From: JASHPR01 sp963833885
GTDB lineage: Bacteria > Actinomycetota > Actinomycetes > Streptosporangiales > Streptosporangiaceae
NCBI GenBank assembly: GCA_963833885.1
Contig: CAWHZU010000019.1
Span: 186,001 to 250,000, forward strand
Direction: 5' to 3'
Length of the DNA: 64,000 bases
Under the pieces are notes generated by a model that was given only the letters and a program-made list of their open reading frames with translations, was not told the origin of the DNA and ran no database searches. Every line of letters begins with the position of its first letter. The stretch's first letter is position 1. Positions 16,694-25,110 of this stretch are shown here, in pieces. The translations under genes were made by a program, and so were the position numbers.

Positions 16694-18148
16694 ATGACAC
16701 AGGCGATAACGGCTCCCGAGAGCGACAAGCCGTTCAAGGTCGAACAACGCGGCATCGACATCGTTCCCGAGTCGGAACGGCACGGGAGCCCGCTGGAACT
16801 GTTCTGGATCTGGGCCGCGTCCCTCATGGGCATCGTCGACCTGGTGATCGGCGCGGTCGTGATCAGCCTCGGGCTGAGCCTGTGGGCTGCGGTGGCCGCC
16901 GTCGTCATCGGCAACCTCTCGTACATCCTGGTCGGGCTCGTGGCCATGAACGGCCCGGCCGCTGGGACCTCGACGATCGTGATCAGCCGCGCGGCGTTCG
17001 GCGTGCGCGGCAACACCGTGCCGACGTTCTTCAGCTGGTTCACGATCATGTGCTGGGAGGGCGTGAACGCGGTCGTCGGCACGCTGGCCCTGATCGGCAT
17101 CTTCGCGACCTACGGCCTGACCGGCAACGGCTACAAGGCGCTGTCGCTGATCATCTTCATCGTGCTGATGGTGTCCTGGGCGATCTTCGGCCACGCCACG
17201 ATCGCGTCCATCAACCGGATCATGACGTACGTGATCGGCCTAGCCATGTGCATCGTGCTGGTCTACGGGTTCCAGCACGTGAACTGGAGCTACGGCTGGG
17301 GGCACCTGGCCGGGGCCAACAAGGCGACGACGTTCGTGCTCGCGGTCATGATCGTCGCGGCGGCGAACGGGCTAGCGTTCACCAACATGCCCGCCGACTA
17401 CTCGCGGTACCTGCCGCGCAGCGCAAGCCGGCCCAAGATTGCTCTTTATACGGCGCTCGGCGCGTTCCTGCCCGCGACGATCCTGAACGCCGCCGGGGCG
17501 ATCATCGGCACCAAGCTGAACGCGTTCGACCCGGTCAGCTCGCTCGCCGCGGTCATGCCGCACTGGTTCCACTTCCTGTTCCTGCTCATCGCGATCGTGT
17601 CGATGATCTGGGCGAACATCGTCAATACCTACAGCTCAGGGCTGAACCTGCAGGCGATCGGCATCAAGATCGCGCGCTACAAGACGGTGCTCATCGACGC
17701 CGTCGTGGCGGCCTTGTTCGTCTGCTACGCGCTGTGGATCAGCAACTTCGTCGACAGCCTGGAGAACTTCCTCGCGCTGATGATCTGGTGGATCGCGCCG
17801 TGGACCGCCATCTACCTGGTCGACGCGTACCTGCGCCGGTTCCGGTACCGGAGCCAGGATTTGCTGCGCAGCGGCGGCGGGCTCTACTGGTTCCGCGACG
17901 GCGTCAACTGGAACGCACTGGCCGCGCTGGTGCTGGGTGCCGGGGCCGCGGTGCTGTTCACCAACGCGGCGCTGTTCGCCAGCCCGGTGACGACCGGCCC
18001 GCTCGGCGGCATGGACTGGTCCATCCCGGCCGGGATGATCGTCGGCGGCCTGGCCTATTACCTGCTGTGCAGGCGCGCGATCGCCCGCGAGATCGCGTCC
18101 GCGCCCGACGCCGTGCCCGCGGCCGGCGCCGCCGGCCCGGTCGCGTGA
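16694..18148 (+). CDS. NCS1 family nucleobase:cation symporter (cytosine permease-like)
   Basis: 484 residues with about 12 hydrophobic segments. The N-terminal region VEQRGIDIVPESERHGSPLE precedes the first membrane span, as in CodB/PurP-type NCS1 carriers. AGTSTIVISRAAFGVRGN, PADYSRYLPRSASRPK and IWWIAPWTAIYLVDAYLRR are conserved positions. NCS1 transporters import purines, pyrimidines, hydantoins, allantoin or thiamine-like compounds with Na+ or H+. It heads a chain of coupled genes (next start overlaps as GTGA), so the imported compound is probably the substrate of the two amidohydrolases that follow. Confidence 0.9.
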   Translation: MTQAITAPESDKPFKVEQRGIDIVPESERHGSPLELFWIWAASLMGIVDLVIGAVVISLGLSLWAAVAAVVIGNLSYILVGLVAMNGPAAGTSTIVISRAAFGVRGNTVPTFFSWFTIMCWEGVNAVVGTLALIGIFATYGLTGNGYKALSLIIFIVLMVSWAIFGHATIASINRIMTYVIGLAMCIVLVYGFQHVNWSYGWGHLAGANKATTFVLAVMIVAAANGLAFTNMPADYSRYLPRSASRPKIALYTALGAFLPATILNAAGAIIGTKLNAFDPVSSLAAVMPHWFHFLFLLIAIVSMIWANIVNTYSSGLNLQAIGIKIARYKTVLIDAVVAALFVCYALWISNFVDSLENFLALMIWWIAPWTAIYLVDAYLRRFRYRSQDLLRSGGGLYWFRDGVNWNALAALVLGAGAAVLFTNAALFASPVTTGPLGGMDWSIPAGMIVGGLAYYLLCRRAIAREIASAPDAVPAAGAAGPVA

Positions 18149-19554
18149 GCCAGCCGGAACGGCTGGTCATCCGGGCCGGGTGGGTCGTCCCGGTCGATCC
18201 CGGCTTCAGCGTCGTCCGAGACGGTGAGGTTGTGATCGAGGACGGGATCGTGGTGTCGGCCGGGCCTCCGGGCGGGGGACCCGGTCGGCACCCGGCCGGG
18301 ACCACGGTGCTGGAGTTCCCCGGGCACGCGCTGCTGCCCGGTCTGGTCAACGTGCACACGCACGTGGCGGGCTGCTTGTTCCGCGGCCTGACCGAAGACC
18401 GCGCGGACGGCTTCTACGGGCTGGCGCTGCCGATGGAGCGCCACCTGGACGCCGAGGCCACCTACCTGCTGAGCCGGCTGGGCATCGCCGAGGTGATGCT
18501 CGCCGGCTGCACCGTCATCCACGAGATCTTCCACCACATGGCGGCCACCGCCCGGGCAGCCGCCGAGCTGGGCGTGCGGGCGCAGCTGGCCATGAAGGTC
18601 TTCGACACCGACCTGCCCAGCATCGGCACCGGCGAGCGGCGCCAGATCCCGGCGGAGGGTGACCGCAGGCTGCAGCAGAACGTCGAGCTCTACGACCGGT
18701 GGAACGGCGCCGCGGACGGGCGGCTGCGGGTGCGCTTCGGCGCGCACGCGGCCGACACCTGCTCGCCGCGATTGCTGGCGATGATCCGTGCGGAGGCGAC
18801 GGCCAGGGGCGCGGGCCGCCACATCCACGTGGCGCAGAGCCCGCAGGAACGCGACTTCATGGCCGCCGCGCACGGCACCGGCTCGATCGAGTTCCTCGCG
18901 GACCAGGACTTCCTCGGCCCCGACGTGGTGGTGGCACACGTCACGTACGCCACCCCGGCCGGGATCGAACTGCTCGCACAGACCGGCACCCCGGTCGCGT
19001 ACTGCCCGGCCATCCAGGCCAAGCGCGGGCGCTTCGCACCCGTGCGGGCGCTATACGAGGCGGGAATCCGGGTGGGCTGGGGCACCGACTGGGTGACCAT
19101 GGACCCGTGGGACATGATGCGGTTCGGCATCAGCGTCACCCGGCTGGCCGAGCAGCAGATCGACGTGCTCAGCGCCAGGGAGGCGCTGTGGCGGCTGACC
19201 ATGGGCAGCGCGGGCGTCCTCGGCATCGACCGGCAAGTCGGCTCGCTGGAACCGGGCAAGCAGGCCGACCTCATCCTGGTCGACCTGCGCCAGCCGCACC
19301 TGGCGCCGCTGCACGACCCCGTGGCCACCCTGGTCTACAACGCCTCGGGCCGGGACGTCACGCACGTCATGATCGGCGGAAGGTTCGTGGTCGCCGACCG
19401 GCTGCTGCAGACCGCGCCCACCGATGAGATCATCAACGAGGCCCAGGCGGCGGCCAACCGGATCTGGGACGCCGCAGGGCTGCCGCCTCCCGGCGCCGGC
19501 CTAAGCCCGACGTGGCCCCGGCCGGGCGGGAGGGATGGAGCACCGAATGCCTGA
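18145..19554 (+). CDS. Atz/Trz-type amidohydrolase (chlorohydrolase/cytosine deaminase superfamily), copy 1
   Basis: 469 residues from the GTG at 18145 that overlaps the permease stop. The metal site includes HTH at 71-73 in LPGLVNVHTHVAG, a later His in HIHVAQSPQE, another in VVVAHVTYA and the catalytic Asp in GWGTDWVTMDPWD. The C-terminal beta-domain ends with LEPGKQADLILVDLRQP. The subfamily removes amino or chloro groups from heterocycles such as triazines, guanine, cytosine or S-adenosylhomocysteine. In this setting it probably deaminates or opens the compound brought in by the NCS1 permease. Exact substrate is not predictable. Confidence 0.88.
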   Translation: MSQPERLVIRAGWVVPVDPGFSVVRDGEVVIEDGIVVSAGPPGGGPGRHPAGTTVLEFPGHALLPGLVNVHTHVAGCLFRGLTEDRADGFYGLALPMERHLDAEATYLLSRLGIAEVMLAGCTVIHEIFHHMAATARAAAELGVRAQLAMKVFDTDLPSIGTGERRQIPAEGDRRLQQNVELYDRWNGAADGRLRVRFGAHAADTCSPRLLAMIRAEATARGAGRHIHVAQSPQERDFMAAAHGTGSIEFLADQDFLGPDVVVAHVTYATPAGIELLAQTGTPVAYCPAIQAKRGRFAPVRALYEAGIRVGWGTDWVTMDPWDMMRFGISVTRLAEQQIDVLSAREALWRLTMGSAGVLGIDRQVGSLEPGKQADLILVDLRQPHLAPLHDPVATLVYNASGRDVTHVMIGGRFVVADRLLQTAPTDEIINEAQAAANRIWDAAGLPPPGAGLSPTWPRPGGRDGAPNA

Positions 19555-20311
19555 CCAGCAGGACCAGGAAGTCGCGATAGTGACCGGCGCCGCGGCCGGG
19601 ATCGGGCGGGCGGCCGCGCGCCGGCTCGCCGCGGAGGGCTACCGGGTGGCCTGCCTGGACATCGACGGGGACGGGGCGGCCCGGGTTGCCGAGGAAATCC
19701 GCACCGGCGGTGGCACGGCGATCGCGGGCGGCCTTGACGTGTCCTCCGAAGACGCGGTCGCAGCCGCCTTCGACCAGGTGCAGGCCGAGCTTGGGCCGCC
19801 GGACGCGCTGGTCAGCTCAGCCGGCATCCTGCAGATCGGCCCCGCGCTCGACCTGCGGGCCGACGACTGGCGCGCGACCATCGACGTGAACCTGACCGGC
19901 ACGTTCCTATGCGACCAGGCGGCGGCCAGGCTGATGACCGCGAGCGGGCGGGGCGGCCGGATCGTCAACATCGCGTCTGTGCACTCGCAGGCGCCCGGCC
20001 GCGGGCTCAGCCACTACGACGCGAGCAAGGGCGGCATCTGGATGCTGACCCGCAGCCTGGCCCTGGAACTCGCGCCGCACCGGATCACGGTCAACGCGAT
20101 CGGCCCCGGGCTGGTGGTCAACACCCGCCTCGGCGGCGGGACCTCGCAGGAGTACCTGGATTCGGTGGTGCCGACAATCCCGCTGGGACGGGCCGGGCAG
20201 CCGGACGACATCGCGGGCGTTGTGGCGTTCCTCTGCTCGGCCGATGCGTCCTACATGACCGGCGCGATGCTGTTCGTCGACGGCGGCATGCTGCTGACGG
20301 CGCACACCTGA
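19547..20311 (+). CDS. Short-chain dehydrogenase/reductase, copy 1
   Basis: 254 residues. The cofactor motif TGAAAGIGRAAA is at about 13-24, VSSAGIL replaces the usual NNAG segment, and the catalytic residues are in NIASVHSQAPGRGLSHYDASKGG (Ser, Tyr, Lys). The C-terminus ends GAMLFVDGGML, typical of classical SDRs. It is a cytoplasmic NAD(P)-dependent oxidoreductase of a hydroxyl or keto group. The ATG at 19547 is preferred over 19535 because GGGAGGGATGGAG then gives a spaced ribosome binding site; it overlaps the amidohydrolase stop by 8 bases. Confidence 0.87.
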   Translation: MPDQQDQEVAIVTGAAAGIGRAAARRLAAEGYRVACLDIDGDGAARVAEEIRTGGGTAIAGGLDVSSEDAVAAAFDQVQAELGPPDALVSSAGILQIGPALDLRADDWRATIDVNLTGTFLCDQAAARLMTASGRGGRIVNIASVHSQAPGRGLSHYDASKGGIWMLTRSLALELAPHRITVNAIGPGLVVNTRLGGGTSQEYLDSVVPTIPLGRAGQPDDIAGVVAFLCSADASYMTGAMLFVDGGMLLTAHT

Positions 20312-20316
20312 CCGCG

Positions 20317-21093
20317 ATGAGCTGGCAGCTGAGCATCATCGAGGTCGGGGTGATCCCCGACATCCCGCTCACCGCGTACCTGCCCGACGCGCCCGCCGAC
20401 GCGCTGATCTCCCCGCCGTGCTACTGCTACCTGGCGACGAACGGCAGCAGGATCGTGCTGATCGACAGCGGGCCCGACCACGTCCGCGCGGGTGCGGCCG
20501 GACTGCGGATCGACGGCGACAGCCCGGCGCTGCTGGCGGCCGGGCTTGGCGCGGCGGGGATCACCGCAGCCGACGTCGACCTGATCGTGCACACCCACCT
20601 GCACTACGACCACATGCAGAACGACCTGCTGTTCCCTGACGCTCCGGTGGTTGTGCAGCGCACCGAGCTCGACTGGGCCACATCGCCCGACAGCGGCCCG
20701 TTCTATGTTGACGTCGGCGAGCTGACCGGGGCGCTCGGCGACCGGCTCAGGCTGCTCGACGGCGAGACCGAGATCCTGCCCGGGCTCACCGCGCTGCCGA
20801 ACGGCGGCCATACCCCCGGCCACCAGTCGGTGCTGGTGCAGACCGGCTCGGGCGACGCGTGTGTGTGCGGCGACATCGTCTCACTCGAGGAGAACCTGGA
20901 GGTCATCGGCGCCGTCTGCCCGGACAGGGAGGGCACGGCGAAGTTCCTCGCCAGGGCCAGCGAGGCCGGCTGGCAGATGCTGCCGAGCCACGACGCGCGG
21001 CTGCGCCAGCACAGGTGGTATTTGCGCGCAGATCCGCCTCACAACGCAGGGCAGCTGCGCGCCGACCCGCCCGAGGACGGAAGGCAGCCGTGA
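20317..21093 (+). CDS. Metallo-beta-lactamase fold hydrolase (lactonase-like)
   Basis: 258 residues. The dinuclear metal motif HTHLHYDH lies at 92-99, followed by a His in GGHTPGHQS and an Asp in CVCGDIVSLEEN, with a late His in LPSHDARL. The arrangement resembles N-acyl-homoserine lactonases and other small-molecule lactone or ester hydrolases of this fold. Start is 5 bases after the SDR stop; its own stop overlaps the next GTG. In the operon it may open a lactone or cyclic intermediate (inference). Confidence 0.87.
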   Translation: MSWQLSIIEVGVIPDIPLTAYLPDAPADALISPPCYCYLATNGSRIVLIDSGPDHVRAGAAGLRIDGDSPALLAAGLGAAGITAADVDLIVHTHLHYDHMQNDLLFPDAPVVVQRTELDWATSPDSGPFYVDVGELTGALGDRLRLLDGETEILPGLTALPNGGHTPGHQSVLVQTGSGDACVCGDIVSLEENLEVIGAVCPDREGTAKFLARASEAGWQMLPSHDARLRQHRWYLRADPPHNAGQLRADPPEDGRQP

Positions 21094-22496
21094 CCGTGCA
21101 GCAGTCAGGCGATCCGGCGATCCCCGCCGACCTGCTGATCACCGGCGCCGACGTCGTGACCATGGACGCCGCCCGCCCGCTGGTGCGGGACGGCGCGATC
21201 GCGATCCGGGCCGGGCGGATCGGCTGGGTCGGGACGGCGAGCGAGGCCGGGCAGCGGGTCGCGGCGGACCGGACCATGGACGCGGCCGGCCAGATCGCGC
21301 TGCCCGGCCTGATCGACACGCACTTCCACACCGGGCAGCAGCTGCTCCGCGGGAAGATCATCGAGCTGGCCAGGCGGAGGCAGCTGCGGCTGCCGATCTG
21401 GCGCAACTACCTGATCCCGTTCGAGTCCGTGCTCAGCGAGGAGGACGTCTACCTGTCCGGCCAGCTCGCGTACGCCAACGCGCTGAGGGTGGGCACCACC
21501 TGCTTCGCCGAGGCGGGCGGGCCGCACCCCAGCCAGATGGGCAGGGCGGCGCTGGACACGGGGATCCGCGGCCTGGTGGCGCTGTCCACCATGGATACCG
21601 GCGAGGGGCTGCCGGCGTCGATGCGGTTCTCCACCCGTGACGCCATCGACCGGAACGTCGCCCTGGTCAAGGAGTGGGGGACGTCAGCGACGGACAGCCG
21701 GGTCGGTGCCTGGCTGGCCCTGCGCCAGCTGCTGGTGTGCACCAGGGAACTCTGGCAGTCGCTGCGGGACGCGGCCGACGAGCTCGGCGCCCGCATCCAC
21801 ATCCACCTCGCCGAGGGCACCTACGAGGTCGAGTACGCCGCCGAGCAGTGGGGCCTGCGGCCCGCCGAGCATCTCGACGCAATCGGCTTCCTCAGCCCGC
21901 GGGTGCACGCGGCGCACTCCATCCTGCTGTCCGCCGGCGAGATCGACCTGTACGCCCAGCATCAGGTCAGCGTGGCGCACTGCCCGCTCGGCAACTTCAT
22001 CATCGGCGTGCCCAAGGTGCCGGAGATGCTGCGCCGCGGCATCCGCGTCGGGCTGGGCACCGACGGCGCCGCGAGCGGGAGCATCGACCTGTTCGAGGCG
22101 ATCAGGGTGTCCTGGGTGGCGTTGCAGAGCCACCACGGCACACCCTGGCACATCCGGAACGTGACGACGCTCGAGGATCTGCTGCGGATGGCCACTCTGG
22201 GCGGGGCGGAGGCGCTTGGCATGGAAGATCAGGTAGGCAGCATCGAACCGGGAAAAAAAGCCGACATCGTGCTCGCCAGCCCGAAGCACCTTGACATGCA
22301 GCCGGTCTACGACCCGGTGTTCACGGTGGCGCGCGGGATCACCGGGCGGGACGTGGACTCGGTCATCGTCGACGGCAAGGTCGTCGTCGAACACGGCACG
22401 CTGACCACGCTCGACGAGCCCGGGCTCCGCGCGCGGCTGGCGGAACGCTGGCCGGTGATCATGGAGAGGTTCGAGTCCGCGGTGGGTGCCCGATGA
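21090..22496 (+). CDS. Atz/Trz-type amidohydrolase, copy 2
   Basis: 468 residues from the GTG at 21090 (GTGA overlap with the MBL gene). Metal ligands are in LPGLIDTHFH (78-80), ARIHIHLAEGTYE, RVHAAHSILL and GLGTDGAASGS. IEPGKKADIVLAS closes the barrel and the C-terminal strands follow. It is clearly a paralogue type, not a recent duplicate, of the first amidohydrolase: the segment after the first HxH is quite different (GQQLLRGKIIELARRRQ). Two such hydrolases in one operon suggest two successive deamination or dehalogenation steps. Confidence 0.88.
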   Translation: MTVQQSGDPAIPADLLITGADVVTMDAARPLVRDGAIAIRAGRIGWVGTASEAGQRVAADRTMDAAGQIALPGLIDTHFHTGQQLLRGKIIELARRRQLRLPIWRNYLIPFESVLSEEDVYLSGQLAYANALRVGTTCFAEAGGPHPSQMGRAALDTGIRGLVALSTMDTGEGLPASMRFSTRDAIDRNVALVKEWGTSATDSRVGAWLALRQLLVCTRELWQSLRDAADELGARIHIHLAEGTYEVEYAAEQWGLRPAEHLDAIGFLSPRVHAAHSILLSAGEIDLYAQHQVSVAHCPLGNFIIGVPKVPEMLRRGIRVGLGTDGAASGSIDLFEAIRVSWVALQSHHGTPWHIRNVTTLEDLLRMATLGGAEALGMEDQVGSIEPGKKADIVLASPKHLDMQPVYDPVFTVARGITGRDVDSVIVDGKVVVEHGTLTTLDEPGLRARLAERWPVIMERFESAVGAR

Positions 22497-23907
22497 GCGC
22501 GCCCGTCTCCGAGCACCTGATCGGTCCTGACCTGCGCACGCAGGCCCCGGTGTTCGTCCGCGGCGAGGGCGTCGAGCTGATCGACGGCGACGGGCGGCGC
22601 TACCTGGACGCGGCGTCCGGGGTCGGCGTGACCTGCATCGGCTACAGCGCCAGCGAGGTCGTCGACGCGATGCGGGAACAGGCCGCCACGCTGCCGTATC
22701 TGCACGCGATGCGGTTCGAGGCACCGCCCGCGCAGCAACTCGCCGACCTGGTAGCCAGCGTCCTGCCCGGCGATCTTGACCAGGTGTTCTTCGCCTCGGG
22801 CGGGTCGGAGGCGAACGAGAGCGTGATCAAGTTCGTCCGGCAGTACTGGGTCGAGCGCGGGCAGCCGCAACGCTGGAAGGTGATCGGCCGGCGGCCGAGC
22901 TTCCACGGGAACACGCTGGCCACCCTGTCGGTCGGCTGGCACACGGGCCGGCGCCAGCGGCATGCCCCGCTGCTGCTGCCGATGCCCCACATCGGCACGC
23001 CGAACAGCTACCGGGGCTGTGAGCACTGCCGCCCGGCGGAGGAGCACCGCCGCACGGCAGATGAGCACCGCCGCGCGGCAAACGGGGACGGCGCGGCAGC
23101 TGAGGCTGGCCGCTGCACGCTGGCCTGCGCCGCCGAGCTCGAGGACGCGATCCAGCAGGCCGGCCCGAGACCGTGGCCGCGTTCATCGCCGAGCCTGTGG
23201 TGGCCGCTGCGGGCGGCGTGCTCGTCCCCCCGCCCGGCTACTTCCAGGCCATCAGGGAGATCTGCGACCGCTACGACGTGCTGTTCGTCGCCGACGAGGT
23301 CTTCACCGGGTTCGGGCGGCTCGGCACCTGGTTCGGCATGGAGCGGTTCGGCGTGCTGCCGGACATCATGGTGTTCGCCAAGGGCATCACGGCCGGGTAC
23401 GCGCCGCTCGGCGGGTTCGCGGTGCGTACCGCGCTGGTCGAGCCGTTCCGCCAGGGCTCGGGCCGGTTCGAGCACAACTTCACCTACGCCGCCCATCCGG
23501 TCGCCGCCGCCGTCGGCATCGCGGTCATCGGCATCTTGCAGCGGGACCGCCTCGTGGAACGGGTAGCGGCGGCAGAGCCGATGTTCGCCCGCCTGCTCCA
23601 CGACCAGCTGAGCGAGTTGCCCGTGGTGGGGGACGTGCGGTCCATCGGCCTGCTCGGCGGGGTGGAACTGGTCGCCGACACCGGCACCAAGCAGCCGTTC
23701 CCCGCGCCGGCCGGGATCGCCGCGCGGGCCACCCGGCTTGCGCTGGACGAAGGCGTGATCGTCTACCCGTGCAGCGGCGGCGTGGACGGGGAGGCGGGCG
23801 ACTACCTGATCCTCGCCCCGCCGTTCGTGAGCTCGGAGGCCGACCTCGAGCAGATGGTGGAACGGACCGGGCGCGCGCTGCGGCGGCTGAGTGACGAGGT
23901 GGCCTGA
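22493..23907 (+). pseudogene. Class III (PLP-dependent) aminotransferase, split by a one-base frameshift
   Basis: The first frame (ATG at 22493, overlapping the previous stop) gives RTQAPVFVRGEGVELIDGDG, FFASGGSEANESVIKF and SFHGNTLATLSVGWHTGRR. The second frame picks up at about 23167 with ETVAAFIAEPVVAAAGGVLV, LFVADEVFTGFGRLG, and VFAKGITAGYAPLGG, where the Lys binds PLP. The total span of 1415 bases is one short of a multiple of three, so a base is missing, most likely in the CCC run at 23164-23166. Corrected, it would give about 471 residues, normal for the family. It is either an inactivated gene or a sequencing error. It also carries an unusual Arg/Ala-rich insertion made of 21-bp repeats. 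Confidence 0.85.
23021..23083 (+). repeat. Three 21-bp in-frame tandem repeats in the aminotransferase
   Basis: Copies at 23021-23041, 23042-23062 and 23063-23083 start GAGCACYGCCGC and encode EHCRPAE, EHRRTAD and EHRRAAN. The unit adds a charged segment where related enzymes have a short loop. About 80 bases downstream is the frameshift. Confidence 0.85.
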
Positions 23908-23948
23908 CCGCCCGCCAGCGACCTGACCACTCACTCAAGGAGGACGGA

Positions 23949-24314
23949 ATGCAGCACGTGACCGGGGCGAGCGCGCCAGTCCACGACTGGCGCGGCATCG
24001 CGATCAGGGAGCTGACCCCGCCGGGAGCCGGACTGCCCGGCTCACTCGTCGAGGTCGATGTCCCCGCCGGTGTCGTTCACCCGGCGGCCCGGTCGACCAA
24101 GTGCGGCACGTTCTACTATTGCGGCCACGGCGAGCTGGGTTTCGAGGTTGGCGGGCGGCGGTTCCTGGTCGCCCCGGGTGATGTTGTGATCATCGACCCG
24201 GGCGAGTGGTACAGCTACCGCAACGACTCTGCCACGCCTGCCCGGTTGCTGAGCTTCAACGTTCCCGCCTATGACCCGGCCGCGACCGAGGTCAGGGAAC
24301 CCGGCCATGAGTGA
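23949..24314 (+). CDS. Small cupin-fold protein
   Basis: 121 residues, a single cupin barrel. The VDVPAGVVHPAARSTKCGTFYYCGHGELGF and PGDVVIIDPGEWYSYRN segments correspond to cupin motifs 1 and 2, although the metal-binding His cluster is only partly present. AAGGAGGACGGA before the ATG is an excellent ribosome binding site. It follows the aminotransferase by 41 bases and overlaps the next SDR. Cupins in catabolic operons act as isomerases, dioxygenases or binding proteins; which applies here cannot be told. Confidence 0.75.
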   Translation: MQHVTGASAPVHDWRGIAIRELTPPGAGLPGSLVEVDVPAGVVHPAARSTKCGTFYYCGHGELGFEVGGRRFLVAPGDVVIIDPGEWYSYRNDSATPARLLSFNVPAYDPAATEVREPGHE

Positions 24315-25065
24315 ACCCGGGCGCGTGGTGATCACCGGCGGCGCCAGGGGCATCGGTGCCGGGCTCGCCGCGTCCTTCGCCGCCGACGGGTTCACCGTCG
24401 CCCTGATCGGCCGGGACCGGGAGCGGCTGGCGGAGGCGGCCCGCACACTGGAAGAGCACGGCCGCGGCCGAGTCATCTGGCGCGCCGCCGACGTCGGGAA
24501 CCGGGAGCAGATCAGCGCCGCGATCGACGAAATAGCCGCGGAGTCCGGCGGCCTCGACGTGCTGGTGAACAACGCCGGGCAGGCCCGGTGGGTGCGCACC
24601 GACACCCCGCTCGAGACGGCCGAGCGGCTGTGGGACGAGGTGATGACGGCAAACCTCAAGGGCAGTTTCCTGGCCAGCCTCGCCGCGATCCCGTATCTCA
24701 CCAGGCCAGGCGGGCGGATCGTGAACATCAGCTCGGTCACCGCGTTCCTCGGCGGGCACGGCGGGTCGATCGCGTACGCCACGTCAAAGGCGGGCCTGCA
24801 CGGGCTGACCTACGCGCTGGTCCGCGAGTTGAGCCAGGATGGCATCACGGTGAACGCGGTCGCGCCCGGCTTCATCGAGGACACCGACTTCAACGCCGAC
24901 TTCCCGCCCGCCGCGCGCAGCATGGTGCTGGGCGAGACCCCGCTGGGCAGGACCGGCTCGGTAGCGGACGTGGTGGCCGCGGTCAGGTACCTGGCCTCGC
25001 CGGAGGCATCGTTCGTCACCGGTGAGATCCTGCACGTCAACGGCGGCCGGGTGTTCGGGAGGTGA
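24307..25065 (+). CDS. Short-chain dehydrogenase/reductase, copy 2
   Basis: 252 residues from the ATG at 24307, which overlaps the cupin stop. Motifs: ITGGARGIGAG near residue 10, DVLVNNAGQARW, NISSVTAF with catalytic Ser, YATSKAG with Tyr and Lys, and GEILHVNGG at the end. It resembles 3-oxoacyl-ACP reductase (FabG)-like SDRs. It is the last gene of the catabolic operon. Its last codons and stop are copied in a 30-bp tandem duplication. Confidence 0.88.
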   Translation: MSEPGRVVITGGARGIGAGLAASFAADGFTVALIGRDRERLAEAARTLEEHGRGRVIWRAADVGNREQISAAIDEIAAESGGLDVLVNNAGQARWVRTDTPLETAERLWDEVMTANLKGSFLASLAAIPYLTRPGGRIVNISSVTAFLGGHGGSIAYATSKAGLHGLTYALVRELSQDGITVNAVAPGFIEDTDFNADFPPAARSMVLGETPLGRTGSVADVVAAVRYLASPEASFVTGEILHVNGGRVFGR

Positions 25066-25110
25066 CCCACTAGCGGCAGGGTGTTCGGGAACTGACCCGC
25101 TAGCCGCCCT
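25051..25110. repeat. 30-bp tandem duplication across the SDR stop codon
   Basis: GTGTTCGGGA starts both copies (25051 and 25081), followed by xxTGACCCxCTAGC at equal spacing. The first copy contains the SDR stop TGA at 25063-25065, and the second fills the gap to the convergent esterase gene, ending at that gene's stop codon. Confidence 0.75.

Noticed and set aside
16882..18144. Upstream extension of the first amidohydrolase frame through the permease
   Set aside because: It is the +1 frame shadow of the NCS1 permease; conserved amidohydrolase sequence begins only at 18145.
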